Source: Morella rubra
Lineage: Eukaryota > Streptophyta > Magnoliopsida > Fagales > Myricaceae
Direction of reading: 5' to 3'
Assembly (NCBI GenBank): GCA_003952965.2
Contig: CM025853.1
Location: 1,394,803-1,458,802, forward strand
Length of the DNA stretch: 64,000 nucleotides
Below are positions 47,031 through 58,555 of the stretch, piece after piece; position 1 is the stretch's first letter, and every line of letters starts with the position of its first letter. The notes under the pieces are model-generated. The model had not been told where the DNA came from. It ran no database searches and saw nothing but the letters and a program-made list of their open reading frames with translations. Position numbers and translations under genes: made by a program.

Positions 47031-48360
47031 ATTCATCACTTTGATACACTCCATATTGCCCAGCGGGTATGCAGAATCTTAAAAATCATCTCCCAAAAAC
47101 ATCAATGTATTCCTATGTACATGTGTCGTGATCTCATTGGCTATTATGTGACTCATTAAAGCTAGCTAATATGAGCATTTTTCATTATGTCAGCCAGGTT
47201 AACGGAGAGACATACTTTTATAAAAGAGCAAGACCTTAGAGATTTATTTGTGGAGTTTATTACCCCATAGACCTGTTTGTCATGAGCCAATACTACATGG
47301 ACTTGTGATGTAATTAAGACTTCATTTATACCTTTTGTGACATAAATTATGGTCAAACCATTTGCACACAGGAAGCATCTGGCCCATCTAACAATCAGAC
47401 GGCTGAATTGCTTCAGGTATATGGTGAGCTTCCAAGTCACTTAAGTCTTATGGTTATTGGGTTATTGAATTGTCCGTTAGCCGCTCTCTTCTTGCTCAAA
47501 AATTCAAATGCACATTTCCCCTTTGTATTTGATATGCTTTAATTTTCTGAGATCGGATTTTCCCCTGGATCTACGACTGCCCTTTCGACGCTTAGCCAGT
47601 ACGCTCCCCGAACCATACTTGAGTTGGGCTAAAGTGGGATTCTCTTCCAGAAACAACAGCTCTCTTTTGTGCTTTCCTGATCCGCTTTAGCCCCACTTCC
47701 TCATCACCACTAGGTGGAGTACCACAAGTGACAAGGGTATCGCTTTAGAAACGCCCCAGGTTCTTTGGGATTTTGCAAATCTCGCTCACGGCGCTCTACT
47801 TGAGCCTACCAGATTGCTTTGGTGGTAGGCGACATGGAGGAGGAATCAGAGGATGATGCTTGCTGAGTCTCAAGAACCAATAGGTTTGTATTCCCCGAGC
47901 CAGCAGGAATTCTTCAAAGGGACTTGGGCTGAAATTCAGATATTAAGTTACGAGGAAGCACACCAGAGCCCATTTCTTGAATCTTGGTAATTTGAGATAA
48001 CTGAGGCCCAAATCTTGTTAACTTTCGACCCAGCCCAACAAAAGTTTGAAGCGAGTCACTGCTAGCCGGTATAATAGTGGCTGCGGCCGATAAATGCTGC
48101 CTCAGAGACTTTCACAGGTAAATCACAGTGGACGGTACTAATGGTTGGTACTGGGGGAATGGATTCGGTGCAGACGGCACCGACCTTAGACACGTTAAGA
48201 CGGATGCTTTGGATTCGTCCCCACACATACGGCGCCCTTAGTTGTGCCACGTCATTTAAAATAGAGGAGTTAGCTTGCACTTGTCTTGGCTTGTCTGGAG
48301 CTGATTCATTTTCACTTCTCGTCCACCTGATTCATTTTCACTTGTTATGCTTATTTTGTC
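47031..48360. other. Intergenic DNA with a possible LINE ORF1-like relic
   Basis: The minus strand of 47560-48280 has several short open pieces with a basic, proline/serine-rich character (for example 48062-48280, NDVAQLRAPYVWGRIQSIRL), resembling the linker region of plant retroelement ORF1 proteins. No diagnostic domain is visible, so the call is weak. Confidence 0.25.
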
Positions 48361-48364
48361 CTTT

Positions 48365-49172
48365 GAAAAAAATATACTTTGCATCCCCAACTTTGAGGAT
48401 ATTGACATTTTTCACTCCCAACTATGAGTGTATTGATATTTTGCACCTTCATATTCCAATTTCGTGACATTTTCATTGATTTGCACCTCACAAGCCAATT
48501 GATACTTAAATGGACAATAAATACATGTCGCCCATGTTATTCACTGATACAAATCATGAAGTTTTTTTAATCGTAGTGTTTCACTGATAGACAGAACATT
48601 TTTAGAAAGTATATATATATATATTTCAAACTTAGTTATTTATTTATTATTTCTCTCCTAGTTTGTTTCCTAGATTGTAGTTCATCAGTTGCATATTTAG
48701 AATTTGGAGCAATTTCATCTTTGACATTTTTTTAAAAAAACTTTGAAGCGATTCCAATTACTGGGAGATTCTGTGTTTTTTTCCCCTCTCGACTGTCAAC
48801 TTGTTGTTAAATCATGAGGCTTTGCACATAACAAATTTACTGTCGCATTTAACAGTTAATTCGCTTTGTGGAGTGCAAATTGACAAAAATGTCATGAAAT
48901 TGGAAGATAGGGGTGCAAAGTGTCAATACTCTCATATTTGGGGGTTTCAAAGCGTCTTTTTTTCCAAATGGCAAAATGGGCATAACAAACGGAAGTGAAT
49001 CACAGGGATGGTACGTGGATATTTACCGTCACATTTAACGGCTAATTCGGCTATGGGATGCAAATCGACAAAATTTAAAAGTTCATAGGCTCAATGTCAC
49101 GAAATTAAAAAATGGGGGTGCAAAGTGTTAATACCCCATAGTTCAGGCGGTGCAAATCGTAATTTTTCCTTA
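48365..49172. mobile_element. Mutator-type non-autonomous repeats, nested or rearranged
   Basis: Three blocks are related to the ends of the Pack-MULE at 54684-56809: 48365-48500 (tatactttgcatccccaact, aatttcgtgacatttt), its inverted partner at 48850-48970 (gcaaattgacaaaaatgtca), and another partner at 49020-49172 (gcggtgcaaatcgtaatttt). The arrangement suggests one element with a duplicated right end or two nested elements. Clean target duplications were not found. Confidence 0.6.
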
Positions 49173-49184
49173 CTTTTTCATCAA

Positions 49185-49285
49185 CTACAATATCTTTTTA
49201 CAAACTCTAACAACTTTTTTACAAACTCCAACAACTTTTTACAAACTTCAATATCTTTTTACAAACTCCAATAACCTTTTCATCA
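49185..49285. repeat. ~23-bp minisatellite, about four copies
   Basis: Diverged copies of tttttacaaactccaacaac in a row. The open stretch across it is a by-product of the repeat. Confidence 0.75.
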
Positions 49286-50410
49286 ATCCCATCATAATCT
49301 ACACTACCATCATGCCCATCCAAACTCAGCCCTAGTCGACAAAAAGTCTCCTTTGCTTTCCTTTCTCCTAAAATCTCCCCCCTTTTCTCAATTTTTGAAT
49401 TTGTTGGTGTTTTATGAATTTGGAGAAATTTAATTGATTCTGGGAATACATTATGCACCAGCACATGTACAAAACAAAGAATTTTATCGAGGGGGAGGTA
49501 ATAGTGAAATCATCATTTGTATGTATTTCATTCCAAGTCCTTCCGCTTATAATATTATTGAATGTGTTGGTATTTACCCTAATCTAGAAATGGTAGGTTC
49601 TGAACATGTTCAGAAAACTCTCTTTGAATTTTAACTAGGGGAAAATACCTATAAACCTCCTTTTGGTATTATTGGGTCTAAATCGTATTTTCACAAGTGT
49701 TTTTACCAACACTCACAAATCTCAAGTTTTATGATACTTTAGAACCCTCACAAGAAATAGAGAATTAATGCTCACAATAAATAACTCAAAAATAGCTGAT
49801 GAGCCAATGAAGTGCATTGGTGGTGGAAAGGATTTTCTTTTAAAATTTCACACCAACTTAAGAAGGATGATCTTCAAGATGAGAGAGAAAGAACTTGACT
49901 TTTAGAGGGAAAGTCAAATAAAATGTGCAAACCTTGTTTAGCAAACTCTCTTTAACTAAAGAGCATTAGTCGACTCATCCTTCTATGTAGTCAACATCAA
50001 TCTCAATCTTGACTTTTGTCGATTTTAAGGTTTAACTTTGACCTTTTTAAAATTCACCTTTTTCGACATGCAATGGACTCATATGAGATCTGATACTTTC
50101 TTCGACTTTGACTTTTTGCATTTTAGAAGTTTGACTCTTGACTTTTCTTAGCTTGATCTTTTCAGCATGTAGTCAACTTTTTGAACGCAAATTGAGAACT
50201 TTCGGATTAATTTTAGTTTAAGGAGTTACCTTCAATATAAATATATACTCAAATTGATAATGATAAATCAATAAAATAATATCAAATTGAGTGTGGTTCA
50301 TCAATATTTAAAATGATAGAGATTAATTCCATAGAAACAAAGTTTTACGAGTAGAGAATCTCTTTAGAAAGTGATAAATTGTTTATTATCGTCAAAATCA
50401 AATAAACTGA
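49286..50410. other. AT-rich intergenic DNA
   Basis: No gene recognised. The segment at 49634-49690 (gaaaatacctataaacctcc, then ttattgggtctaaat) resembles the end of the LTR-like element at 36775-36830, so a second LTR fragment may lie here. Confidence 0.35.
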
Positions 50411-50629
50411 GGTTAGGGGATTGGCCTAGTGGTTAAAACTTGGCCTTTGTGGTATACTCCTTCTAAAGTCCCGAACCTCATAGGTAATACCAACCATTTA
50501 GGGTCACCCCCAGGGGCTTTGGCCTAATAATTGCAGTTTGTGTGGGACGGAGCACAGACCCTTGGATGAGTAAAGGTACGCGTAAATTGGCCGAACACCT
50601 GGTTAGAAAACAATAAATAATAATAATAC
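50411..50629 (+). mobile_element. tRNA-derived SINE
   Basis: About 219 bases start ggttaggggattggcctagt, with a box A-like tggcctagtgg (50422-50432) and a degenerate box B-like gtcccgaacctc (50468-50479). It then has a tRNA-unrelated body and a short A-rich tail (aaaacaataaataataataa). An 8-bp target duplication taaactga sits at 50403-50410 and 50630-50637. This is the layout of a polymerase III SINE. It needs LINE machinery in trans to move. Confidence 0.85.
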
Positions 50630-50637
50630 TAAACTGA

Positions 50638-51338
50638 AGTTATCATGTAATCTTGGAGCTAACAAATTACTCCAAAACTCTCAAATATGCAATTATGGGA
50701 ACGATGCAAGAGCATCAAGAAATAAATGAAATGAAAGGTGAGAACTTACAATAAATTTGAAATTGAATCATGAGCTAAAAACTAGATACCTTATTGAATT
50801 TGAAACCAACAACATTCAAATACAAATTTTGAAACATAAATAAAATGAAACGGCATTGAGTGGGTCTTCATGTGACCAAGTCTCACATAGAGAAATAACC
50901 CTTGCTCAACATGTTCTCATCAGGAGATCTTCACTTTTAGCCCCAAACTATGAAGATTCATCAATGTCACCCTATAGTAAGATCCTATGGTTGAAATATG
51001 TAGAAATAGGCTACGTGACACAACATTATCCAACTGTTGAAATATGCAGAAAATAGACTACGTGACACAATACTGGTGATTTGATCCTTTGACAAAGCAG
51101 ACATTGATGCAATTTGATAGTTTGGGGGTTAAATGTGATGATTTTTAAAATTTAGACTTGTAATTGACCTTTGGTTAAAAGTTAGAACACTAGAAGTGAA
51201 AATTTTCCCAACAATTATTGACTCTGAATAACAGAATTAATGATCATAACAGTTTCTGTTTCGATAAAATACCATGTATCACAGATTTACAACTGGAGAA
51301 CAAATTATAGAGTAAATTGTAAAGAAAATACCGCTAAA
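50638..51338. other. Intergenic DNA downstream of HDA8
   Basis: Contains a tandem duplication at about 50991-51070 (gttgaaatatg(t/c)agaaa and ctacgtgacacaa repeated). The HDA8 3' untranslated region and polyadenylation site must lie near 51200-51338, but no single signal stands out. Confidence 0.4.
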
Positions 51339-54300
51339 TTAAGCACCTCTTAAAAATGGCAGCTTGTCTTTGTGGTGCCGTTTAATGGCTTCAATCACTT
51401 TTACAGCAAAGGACTCGTCCTCTGGGTAATAAGCTATGGGATCAGACAACAGGGGAAGTGGCAGGTTGAGCACACCTTCAAGCATTGCATGAAGACAATA
51501 AGCTGAATATGTCACATGATATCCACCTTCTTGGACAATAAGAAGGCGGCCGATGCTTTGCTTAGTTGTTAAGCTATGAACAATCCGCCCAATCTCCCGA
51601 TAACCCTCCATTGTCAAGCATTGCCTTCCATTTGGATCAAACTATATCATAAAATATGAACCAAAGTCAAAAGAAAAATGCATAAAATTTCAGGAGAACA
51701 GAGTGAATATCCATTTAGCTACACTTCCTTCATCTAAAAAGGTTTGCCCAAACTTCAAGAGGTCTGCTGCCTATTGAAGTTCAACACTGCAGCTGAGTCC
51801 TTATGGAAAGAGAAGTAATATGAATATATAGAGCTTCATAAATGAAGAGGATTTCTTTCTTGACAGATGGGGAGAGTGTTTAGAAAGACACCATGTCATT
51901 TCGTTTACCACTATAAATTCTTACTTCTAAGTGCAGAGCAAATTTAAAGCCCTAACAAAGTAAAGGATGTAAACCATGCCTTTTCAAATGAAACAAGTTC
52001 TGTTTCCGAATTGTGTGAACAGTGAACACAAGTTTCCAAACAAGTACTGACAAGAAGAAGAAAGCGTAAGTGTTTCTTTAAAGTCATTTACAAATTCTCC
52101 GATGAACAGCAAGTCAAAAAACTGAACACCAAACAGTGACCACAACGCATTACAAAAAAGGATGAGAGATAGCCTTAAGTTGATCACCTGCTTCCCACAG
52201 AGATCTCAAAATAGTACCCCATATTTCATATCTACTTGCAAGGAAAACCCATTACGGGTACTTGAAAATATAAAGAGGCTAGATTGCCCCCAAAGCACTT
52301 TTAACAGATTACCATATGTGTTCTATGTTTTTTCCTAAGGTGTTTACAAGGTACTTAAGGTAAAACTATCTCAATAGATCATACTATTAACTTCTTATCT
52401 AGTTGCCTTATTAGTTAATATTTGCTTATTGTACGTTAGTCCAATATCTAGTGGATTCAAATGAAGGTAGTGCAGCAATTTCTATTATAATGAAAAGGAT
52501 TATTTGTTCATTTTGTAATTCATTCAACAATCTTTGTCATCATTGTCTGAAATCTTGCATAACTGCTTCTCTGGCTTCACAAAAGGACAGGACAGAGACA
52601 TAACAGAACACGAACAAGAAAGCACTATGGAATCATGGAAATCCTCAGCATGATTTGTTCAGATTTCCTTTTGTTGAAAGAAACTCACTGTTAATCACTC
52701 CAAACACATTCTGTCGTCACCACAAAGCAAAGAACAGATATGAGCTCAGCCTTGAACTGAAGTGCCTATCTGGAACGCACTTTAGAAAGATATAATATAC
52801 ATGTGAATTATCTGAAGAGTTCGCTTTATTATGTCTTACAATGACCTTATTCTCCTTCCAACTCTTACTTACTACGAACATATGCATGTGATAGAAAAAA
52901 TAATATTTATTTCCGAGAAGGAACCTCATGGATACCATGGCAAGAAGCACTAGACACTGACGCTTAACTCTAGAAATACTCCAATGTCCTAAATTTAATT
53001 GAATATACAAACCCCAGCAGATTGAAGTGCCATGTTGACCAAATGAAAGCACATATGTAATCATATTCCATATATTCACTGATCTTTAAAGCTATGACAC
53101 TCTCGTTTACCCAAAATTAATGCAAGGCACTGACCATTCATTTTGTGCGTGTGTGTGAGAGAGATTAATTGCTTACAGCACTTGAATCTTGGCCAACAAC
53201 CAAAACTATCATATCAGGCTCAAACTTTTGAACAGCTGGAACGACCAAGTCTGTCATGGCATATACATATCCTCTGTCACCAGTTCCATTCGGTAGAGGT
53301 ATATTCATATTATACCCAAAACCATCTCCTTCACCCACCTCATCAACAGATCCGCTCTGTGGATGAGACGGACCCCAGGACCCATGATTCATGTGAAGAG
53401 AGATGGTAAGAACATTATTCGACTTGTAAAACCCCTCTGCTGTGCCATTGCCGTAATGAACATCAATATCAATAACCACAACCTTTTCATATCCATAACC
53501 TAAAGCCATCTGAACAGCAAGACCAGCATTGTTAAGGAAGCAGTACCCATCAGCTTGAGTAGGCTGAGCATGGTGGCCTGGAGGTCTAACCAATGCATAA
53601 GCAATTTTGCCATGCCCATCGAGTATATGCTTCATTGCTGATAGGGTAGTACCAGCAGCAAGAAGCGTGGCATCCCAGGATCCAGGGTTCAAGAAAGTCC
53701 CACAAGAAAGCATCTTGCCTCCATTTCTATCTGCCTCAATTAGTTCATTTATGTATTCTGGGAAATCAACACGGTAGATATCATATCAGACTCTGATTTA
53801 ACTAACATCCACACTCTTTATAACGGAATATTTACACAGATTTTTACAATCACAATCTTCCCTTCCCAAAAATTTCTTCTACGCATTATCCGATTTCGGC
53901 AAATTAGAGGGACGCAGGTTCTAAAACTGGAAGACATCACAAATCACAACATTTTAAGCTTCAACGCACATAAATCGCACTTCATACAAATATGACCAAA
54001 TCCCTCTCTTGTTTTATTGGAAAACGTTGCTTCTCAAGTCAAAAAAATTTTCCATTCACTTTTCGCATAAGGGAAATCAAACTTCAACTAAACAAAACAG
54101 AACAGAAACTCAAAATCCAAAATACCACCCTTAAAGTGAAACGGATTAATTAATGGTGCCTAATAACAAACAGGGAGAATCATCGAGAAACTTAGACTGA
54201 TTTGAAAGGTGGGTATGCAAAGTAGTATCCGCCTACCTTGAGTGTGGAAGGAGAGCAATTCAGGAATGAGAGCAGGTCTGCCAACGTGCCAAGAGATGTA

Positions 54301-54558
54301 GGGAGAGATGGGGCCTCGTTTGAGGATGGAGAGCATGTTCTTCACCCTGTCTGCGTTCTCTGGGTGCTTCTCCAAGACATCGAGAAAGCCCGGGTCCGAC
54401 CCGGTGTCGAACACCCCACGTCCGGCGTCATGGTTAAGCATCCCGTCGTGCCAGAAAACGTCTATGCGGTCCATTGGAACAGCAGTAGGAGAAGCGTGCA
54501 TGGAAGGTAGTACAGTTTGAATTGATAGTAGAGGATTTGCAATTTTGCAGGATGACAA
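51339..54558 (-). CDS. HDA8: Histone deacetylase 8-like (class II), three exons
   Basis: Zn-dependent lysine deacetylase of the plant HDA8 type. Exons read leftwards: 54558-54237, 53757-53177 and 51641-51339, all with GT/AG borders (caag/gtaggc, cccag/aatac, gct/gtaagc, atatag/tttgat) and one continuous frame of 401 residues. Exon 1 has VFWHDGMLNHDAGRGVFDTG and LEKHPENADRVKNMLSILKR. Exon 2 has the catalytic RPPGHHAQPTQADGYCFLNN, the metal-binding DIDVHYGNGTAEGF, LHMNHGSWG and VVGQDSSA. Exon 3 has EGGYHVTYSAYCLHAMLEG and ends FLRGA. The active-site histidine pair, both aspartate ligand positions and the GGYH tyrosine are present, so it should be active. The first ATG (54558) adds 19 residues before MHASPT, and the start at 54501 fits Arabidopsis HDA8 better. 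Intron 2 is 1.5 kb. A Pack-MULE lies about 125 bp upstream. Confidence 0.95.
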
Positions 54559-54683
54559 ACTGAAATTCGACTAGATACACCACGGGCATTTCCTGAACGG
54601 TCAGTTTTCGCATCTCTGTTATGGCCGGTCCATTTCTTTAGTCTCACACAAATTTTTTTTTTTTAAATTGATATTAAGAATTA
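54559..54683 (-). promoter_or_regulatory. Remaining HDA8 proximal promoter and leader
   Basis: Only about 125 bases (about 180 if the start at 54501 is used) separate the HDA8 start from the Pack-MULE end. They include a T-run at 54651-54664 and the 9-bp target duplication 54675-54683. No TATA box was recognised. Any upstream control must lie in or beyond the transposon. Confidence 0.4.
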
Positions 54684-55183
54684 GGGGAAATTATACTTTG
54701 CACTTTAAACTAGGGAGTTTCTGACACCTTACACCCTTTTGTCTTAATTTCGTGATATTGAATCTATAAACTTTTGATTTCCGTTGATTACCGCTCAGAG
54801 CCCATTTCTCCGTTAATAATGACGACAATAAGCTCACGTGCTATCCACGTGAGCCATTTAAATTTTTTCTTCCCGTTTTACCCTCCTTAACATTCGCGAA
54901 GACTCATTCTCTCCGACACTTAGCCCATTCTTTATTCTCTCTCTTCCGAACTCATTTTCTCCACTTTGTTTGACTCTCGGTCCAACGGATGCACTCGCCA
55001 TCTCTGGTTAACTATCTTTCTCTCTCCGCTTTTCCTCTCTGGCAAACGAAGCTACACAGTCTCTGAGTCTCGGGCTTGATAAAGCCGAAAAGTCTCACCT
55101 TATTGACCTCCCAAGCTCAGTTCGGATCTCTTCCTCAATGGCAATAAACAACTAGTCACTTCAAAATTCTTCTTTTAGGTGAA

Positions 55184-56226
55184 ATGGTTAACGGGTTCGG
55201 CAAGAACCAATTCGATTTGAAGAAAATGACCGACCCCGCACCGACGAAGATGAAGAAGCCCTTTCCAGGGAGCCCAAATTCCGCCAAGGAACTTACATCA
55301 ATTGCTGCGGATGCGTCACTGCCATCCTCCTAATCCTTTCAGTTATCATTTTAATCCTCGCCTTCACCGTCTTCCACATAAGAGACCCGATGATCAAGAT
55401 GAACTCGTTGGCACTCCAGAAAGTAGACCTCGTCAATGGATCTTTAGCTGAAGACGCAAATATCACGGTCGTAGCCGATGTTTCTGTGAAAAACCCCAAC
55501 GTTGTCTCGTTCACTTATGACAACAGCACGAGCACCATTTCTTATCATGGGACAGTGGTGGGCGAGACGAGGATTCCATCAGGCAAGGCCAAGGCAAAGC
55601 ATACTGTAAGAATTAAGAATAAAACTGAGAAAGAAAAAGTTCAGAGAGCGTTCAGCGTGAGAAGGAGCAGAGGTCGAGAGTTGGATGAATCTATTGTATA
55701 TTCACTTGCTAAAGAATGAGAGCCACGTACAAAATATATACACCCGAAGGTAAACAGAATAATCTAACGCCTAACAACCAGAGAAGATGCTAGAAGGAAA
55801 AAGAATATATACGAAACAGAAAACAGAATAACTGCATAGCAGAATATCAGCTGAGAGCCGAAGAAGAAGATTCGGCTGACGACGTGGCAGAGGCTGAAGT
55901 AGGTGACTGTGCAGGTGCAGAGTCGGCAGGTTCACGTTCATGTTGAGACGAAGAAGACGAAGGTGCATGCTCAGGTCGTAATACATACGCTAAGGATGAA
56001 TATGACGATACACATCGTTGCTGATAAGGTTTTGGCTGTTCCGGGCCTCAGCAGCGACTGGACTTCGAGAGCTTTGACTTTGAACAGCTACACAAAACTC
56101 AGTGGCCGAGTGAAGATTCTGAACATTATAAAGAGAAATGTTGTCTCGGAAACGAATCGCACCATCCACTACAATGTTACAAGCGGAGCGATTGTTGATG
56201 AATGCAACCCACGAGTTAGTGTCTAG
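55184..56226 (+). pseudogene. LEA_2 / NDR1-HIN1-like protein gene captured by the Pack-MULE
   Basis: LEA_2 (NHL) proteins are membrane-anchored, often stress- or defence-related. The frame open from about 55192 has an acidic DEDEEALSREPKF, the Cys-rich YINCCGCV, a transmembrane helix AILLILSVIILILAFTVF (about 55321-55374), then RDPMIKMNSLALQKVDLVNG and the LEA_2 core ADVSVKNPNVVSFTY and TVVGETRIPSGKAKAKHT. Core strands resume after the insertion: MNMTIHIVADKVLAVPGLSS, LSGRVKILNI and a C-terminal SV stop at 56226. The likely ATG (55184) is one base out of frame with the rest, and the 379-bp insertion splits the domain. No intron is seen. Otherwise the domain is nearly full length. Its source gene should exist elsewhere in the genome. 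Confidence 0.87.
55605..55983. mobile_element. 379-bp insertion inside the captured LEA_2 gene (solo LTR-like)
   Basis: A 5-bp duplication catac at 55600-55604 and 55984-55988 flanks a segment starting tgtaagaattaag and ending ggtcgtaata. A 5-bp duplication and TG start fit a solo LTR. No partner LTR or coding sequence was found in the window, so the family is unknown. It must postdate the capture of the gene. Confidence 0.65.
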
Positions 56227-56985
56227 ATAGGAGTCATTTTTTCTTTCTCCTGGGTTTTTTTTTTTTGTGGTTGAAATGTGGTCGAGTTTAATGCTGTTTA
56301 TATTCTTTCTTCTTTCTGGTGATCCCCCGAGAAGAGTATACAGCCTTATAGGCAGTTTGCTAAAGAGCAGAGTCCAGATTTAAACAGTGACACAGATAGT
56401 GAGACGATGCCGGTGAACTGGTTCCTTCCCCGCCGTGACCACCTCCATCACCAGCGCAAATTCAATTGGAGCAGAAGTATGGGAACTTGGAAGAGTGAAC
56501 GTAGAAATGAAAGGAGGGGTCCAGAGAACGAGTTTTGTTGGAGAGAGAGAGAGAGAGAGAGAGGTGAGCTGGCTAAGATCGAGGTCTGGAAGAAAGGAAA
56601 TGAAAGGAGGGTAAAACGGAGAAAATAAACGCAAATGACCCACGCGAACGCCACGTGAGCCAATTACTTTCTAAATTAACGGCTAAATCGGCTTGGGGTG
56701 CTCATCGACGAAAATCATAAGATCGTGGGCTCAATATCACGAAATCAAGATAAAAGGGTACAAAGTATCAGACACCCCATAGTTCAGGGGTGTAAACTGT
56801 ATTTTCCCCTAAGAATTAAGTTTATTGATTATATTTTTTAATATTCAGAAAATATATTGGATGTAAGCCTAAACTAAAATAATTTTAAAATATAAAGATA
56901 ACACACATCATTAGTTACAGTCTAATGATATTTTTTTTTCTACTCTGCGCTGTCCAATCTCATGGTCACTTTTAGCCGTCATGTT

Positions 56986-57228
56986 TAGGGGTGTAAGTCC
57001 GGTCCGGACTCCGGTGGAACTTCGGCTCCAGTTCCGTCACCGGTTCCGAGAATATGAGGACTGTCCCTTCCAGGAACAGAAACCGGAGGTAGATTTGGAC
57101 GCTTCCCGGAAGCGGTATTTTCCACCGGTTCAACGGAAAATCGGTTCCGTTACTTTTTTTATTTTTTTAACTAAATGTTAAAACAACGTCGTTCTACTTC
57201 AAATAGAACGACGTCGTTTATTTGTTTT

Positions 57229-57271
<43 letters not shown>

Positions 57272-58555
57272 CGTGGATCAAAACGGTGTCGTTTTGATCC
57301 ACGGTTAAAAACCCTACCCCCTACCCCTCCCCCCCTTCTCCTTCGAGCTCACGTCCCTCGATAGTCGACCCTCACTCCTCAGTTCTCTCAGCTCTCTCTG
57401 TCTCTCTCTCACTGGTCACTCTCTCAGCTCTCTCTCTCTCTCTCTCACACATTGGTCACTCTCTCTGTGTTCGTCTGCCATTGCTCTCTCTCTCTCTATG
57501 TTGAGTCGCTGACTGCAGAGTCCGACGCTTCTTTGATCTCTCTCGTTGCTTCTCTCTCTCTGTAAGTGGTAACCCATAACGTAACTTATGTTTGTAGTAG
57601 CATTAGAATTAATTGTTGTTTCACTCGGTTAAAGCTTTAGCGTTAGAATTAATTTTCTGACCCTATAACTTATACTGGCTACTTAATGAATTTCTATAAT
57701 AATGATTCTGTGTGGCTTGTCCCTTTTCTCATTCCTTGCTGAAATTTTAGTGCTATATTTTTTTTTTAGATTGGAAATAATTTTGATTCACTGAACAGGA
57801 ATGAACAAACATAAGAAGATTTTGGGACACTGAAAATGAACATTTTTTTTTTCTGATGATCTTGGGACGTGATTCGAGGATAGTAGTGAATTACTGCAAG
57901 CTGGTTTGAGTGCCTAAAAGGTCCTACTGTTAGAGCTGTTTATAGGGTAGTTGTTGTCCAGTCTATGACCAATTCGATGAGAGTAATTAGCTAGTTGAGC
58001 TGCCCTTTGTTTGTTGTCGACAGGCTGAATATGTGAGTCATAATTTGTCATTGAAAAGTAAGCCAAACCTTTGGTACTTTTGTGATGGAGTTTATAGAAA
58101 TGAGACGTGGGCTGTTTGGTCAGATGGGATGGTATTATTCATTCTCTGTGTTGAGAATTTGAAAAGATGTTGTGCTTTAATATGTTAATTTTCATTTGTA
58201 CACTTGTTGTATTCATTTATATAATTAAGATTTTTGTAATGAATTGAGAAATGTTTTTACGAAGATCAGGTTGTAAATTTTAATTTTATGATATATCAGA
58301 GATATTTGTATTTGTAAATTGTGATAAATGAATAACATTTTTATTTTTTTGTAAAAAATGTTTAAATGGACAAAAAAATATGACCCAAAACATTGTCAGA
58401 ATTCCGCTATCCTCTTCCGTTAAGTCCGCTTCCGCTTCCGCTAAGTCCGCTAAGAGTCGGAAGCGGAAGCGGACTCTATTTTGGTCATCCGCTAGTTAGC
58501 GGACCGGATGTCGGAATGTAAATTCCGCTTCCGACTAGTCCGCTATTCACCCCTA
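56986..58555 (+). mobile_element. hAT deletion derivative, 1.57 kb
   Basis: Terminal inverted repeats taggggtg (56986-56993) and caccccta (58548-58555) are flanked by 8-bp target copies gtcatgtt (56978-56985) and gtcctgtt (58556-58563), one mismatch. That is the hAT signature. Subterminal DNA is full of ccggtccgg/ggttccg words on the left and ccgcttccg on the right. Inside are a paired gtcgttct...agaacgac motif, a (TA)n run (57235-57267), a pyrimidine-rich leader (57320-57560) and a good donor gtaagt at 57562. So the autonomous parent's promoter, leader and first donor seem kept while the transposase is gone. Confidence 0.87.

Larger units (their letters stand above)
54684..56809. mobile_element. 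Pack-MULE (Mutator-like) carrying a LEA_2 gene
   Basis: The left end (ggggaaattatactttgcac ...) and the right end (... gtgtaaactgtattttcccc) are inverted repeats over roughly 130 bases, sharing gacaccttacaccctttt-like, aatttcgtgatattga and the cgttgattaccg / cgtcgatgagca positions. A perfect 9-bp target duplication taagaatta flanks it (54675-54683 and 56810-56818). This is diagnostic of Mutator-like elements. No transposase is present. The interior is a LEA_2 gene copy with its upstream sequence, split by a 379-bp insertion. The TIRs are related to the repeats at 48365-49172. Confidence 0.93.

Noticed and set aside
48062-48280. Minus-strand ORF as a host gene
   Set aside because: No recognisable domain, flanked by other short broken pieces. 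At best a retroelement ORF1 relic.
49185-49285. LQTLTTFLQT-type peptide repeat as a protein
   Set aside because: It is the translation of a ~23-bp minisatellite and has no gene context.
54684-56809. LEA_2 as an ordinary resident gene
   Set aside because: It lies exactly between ~130-bp inverted termini with a perfect 9-bp duplication, and its frame is split by an insertion. Capture by a Mutator-like element is the simpler reading.
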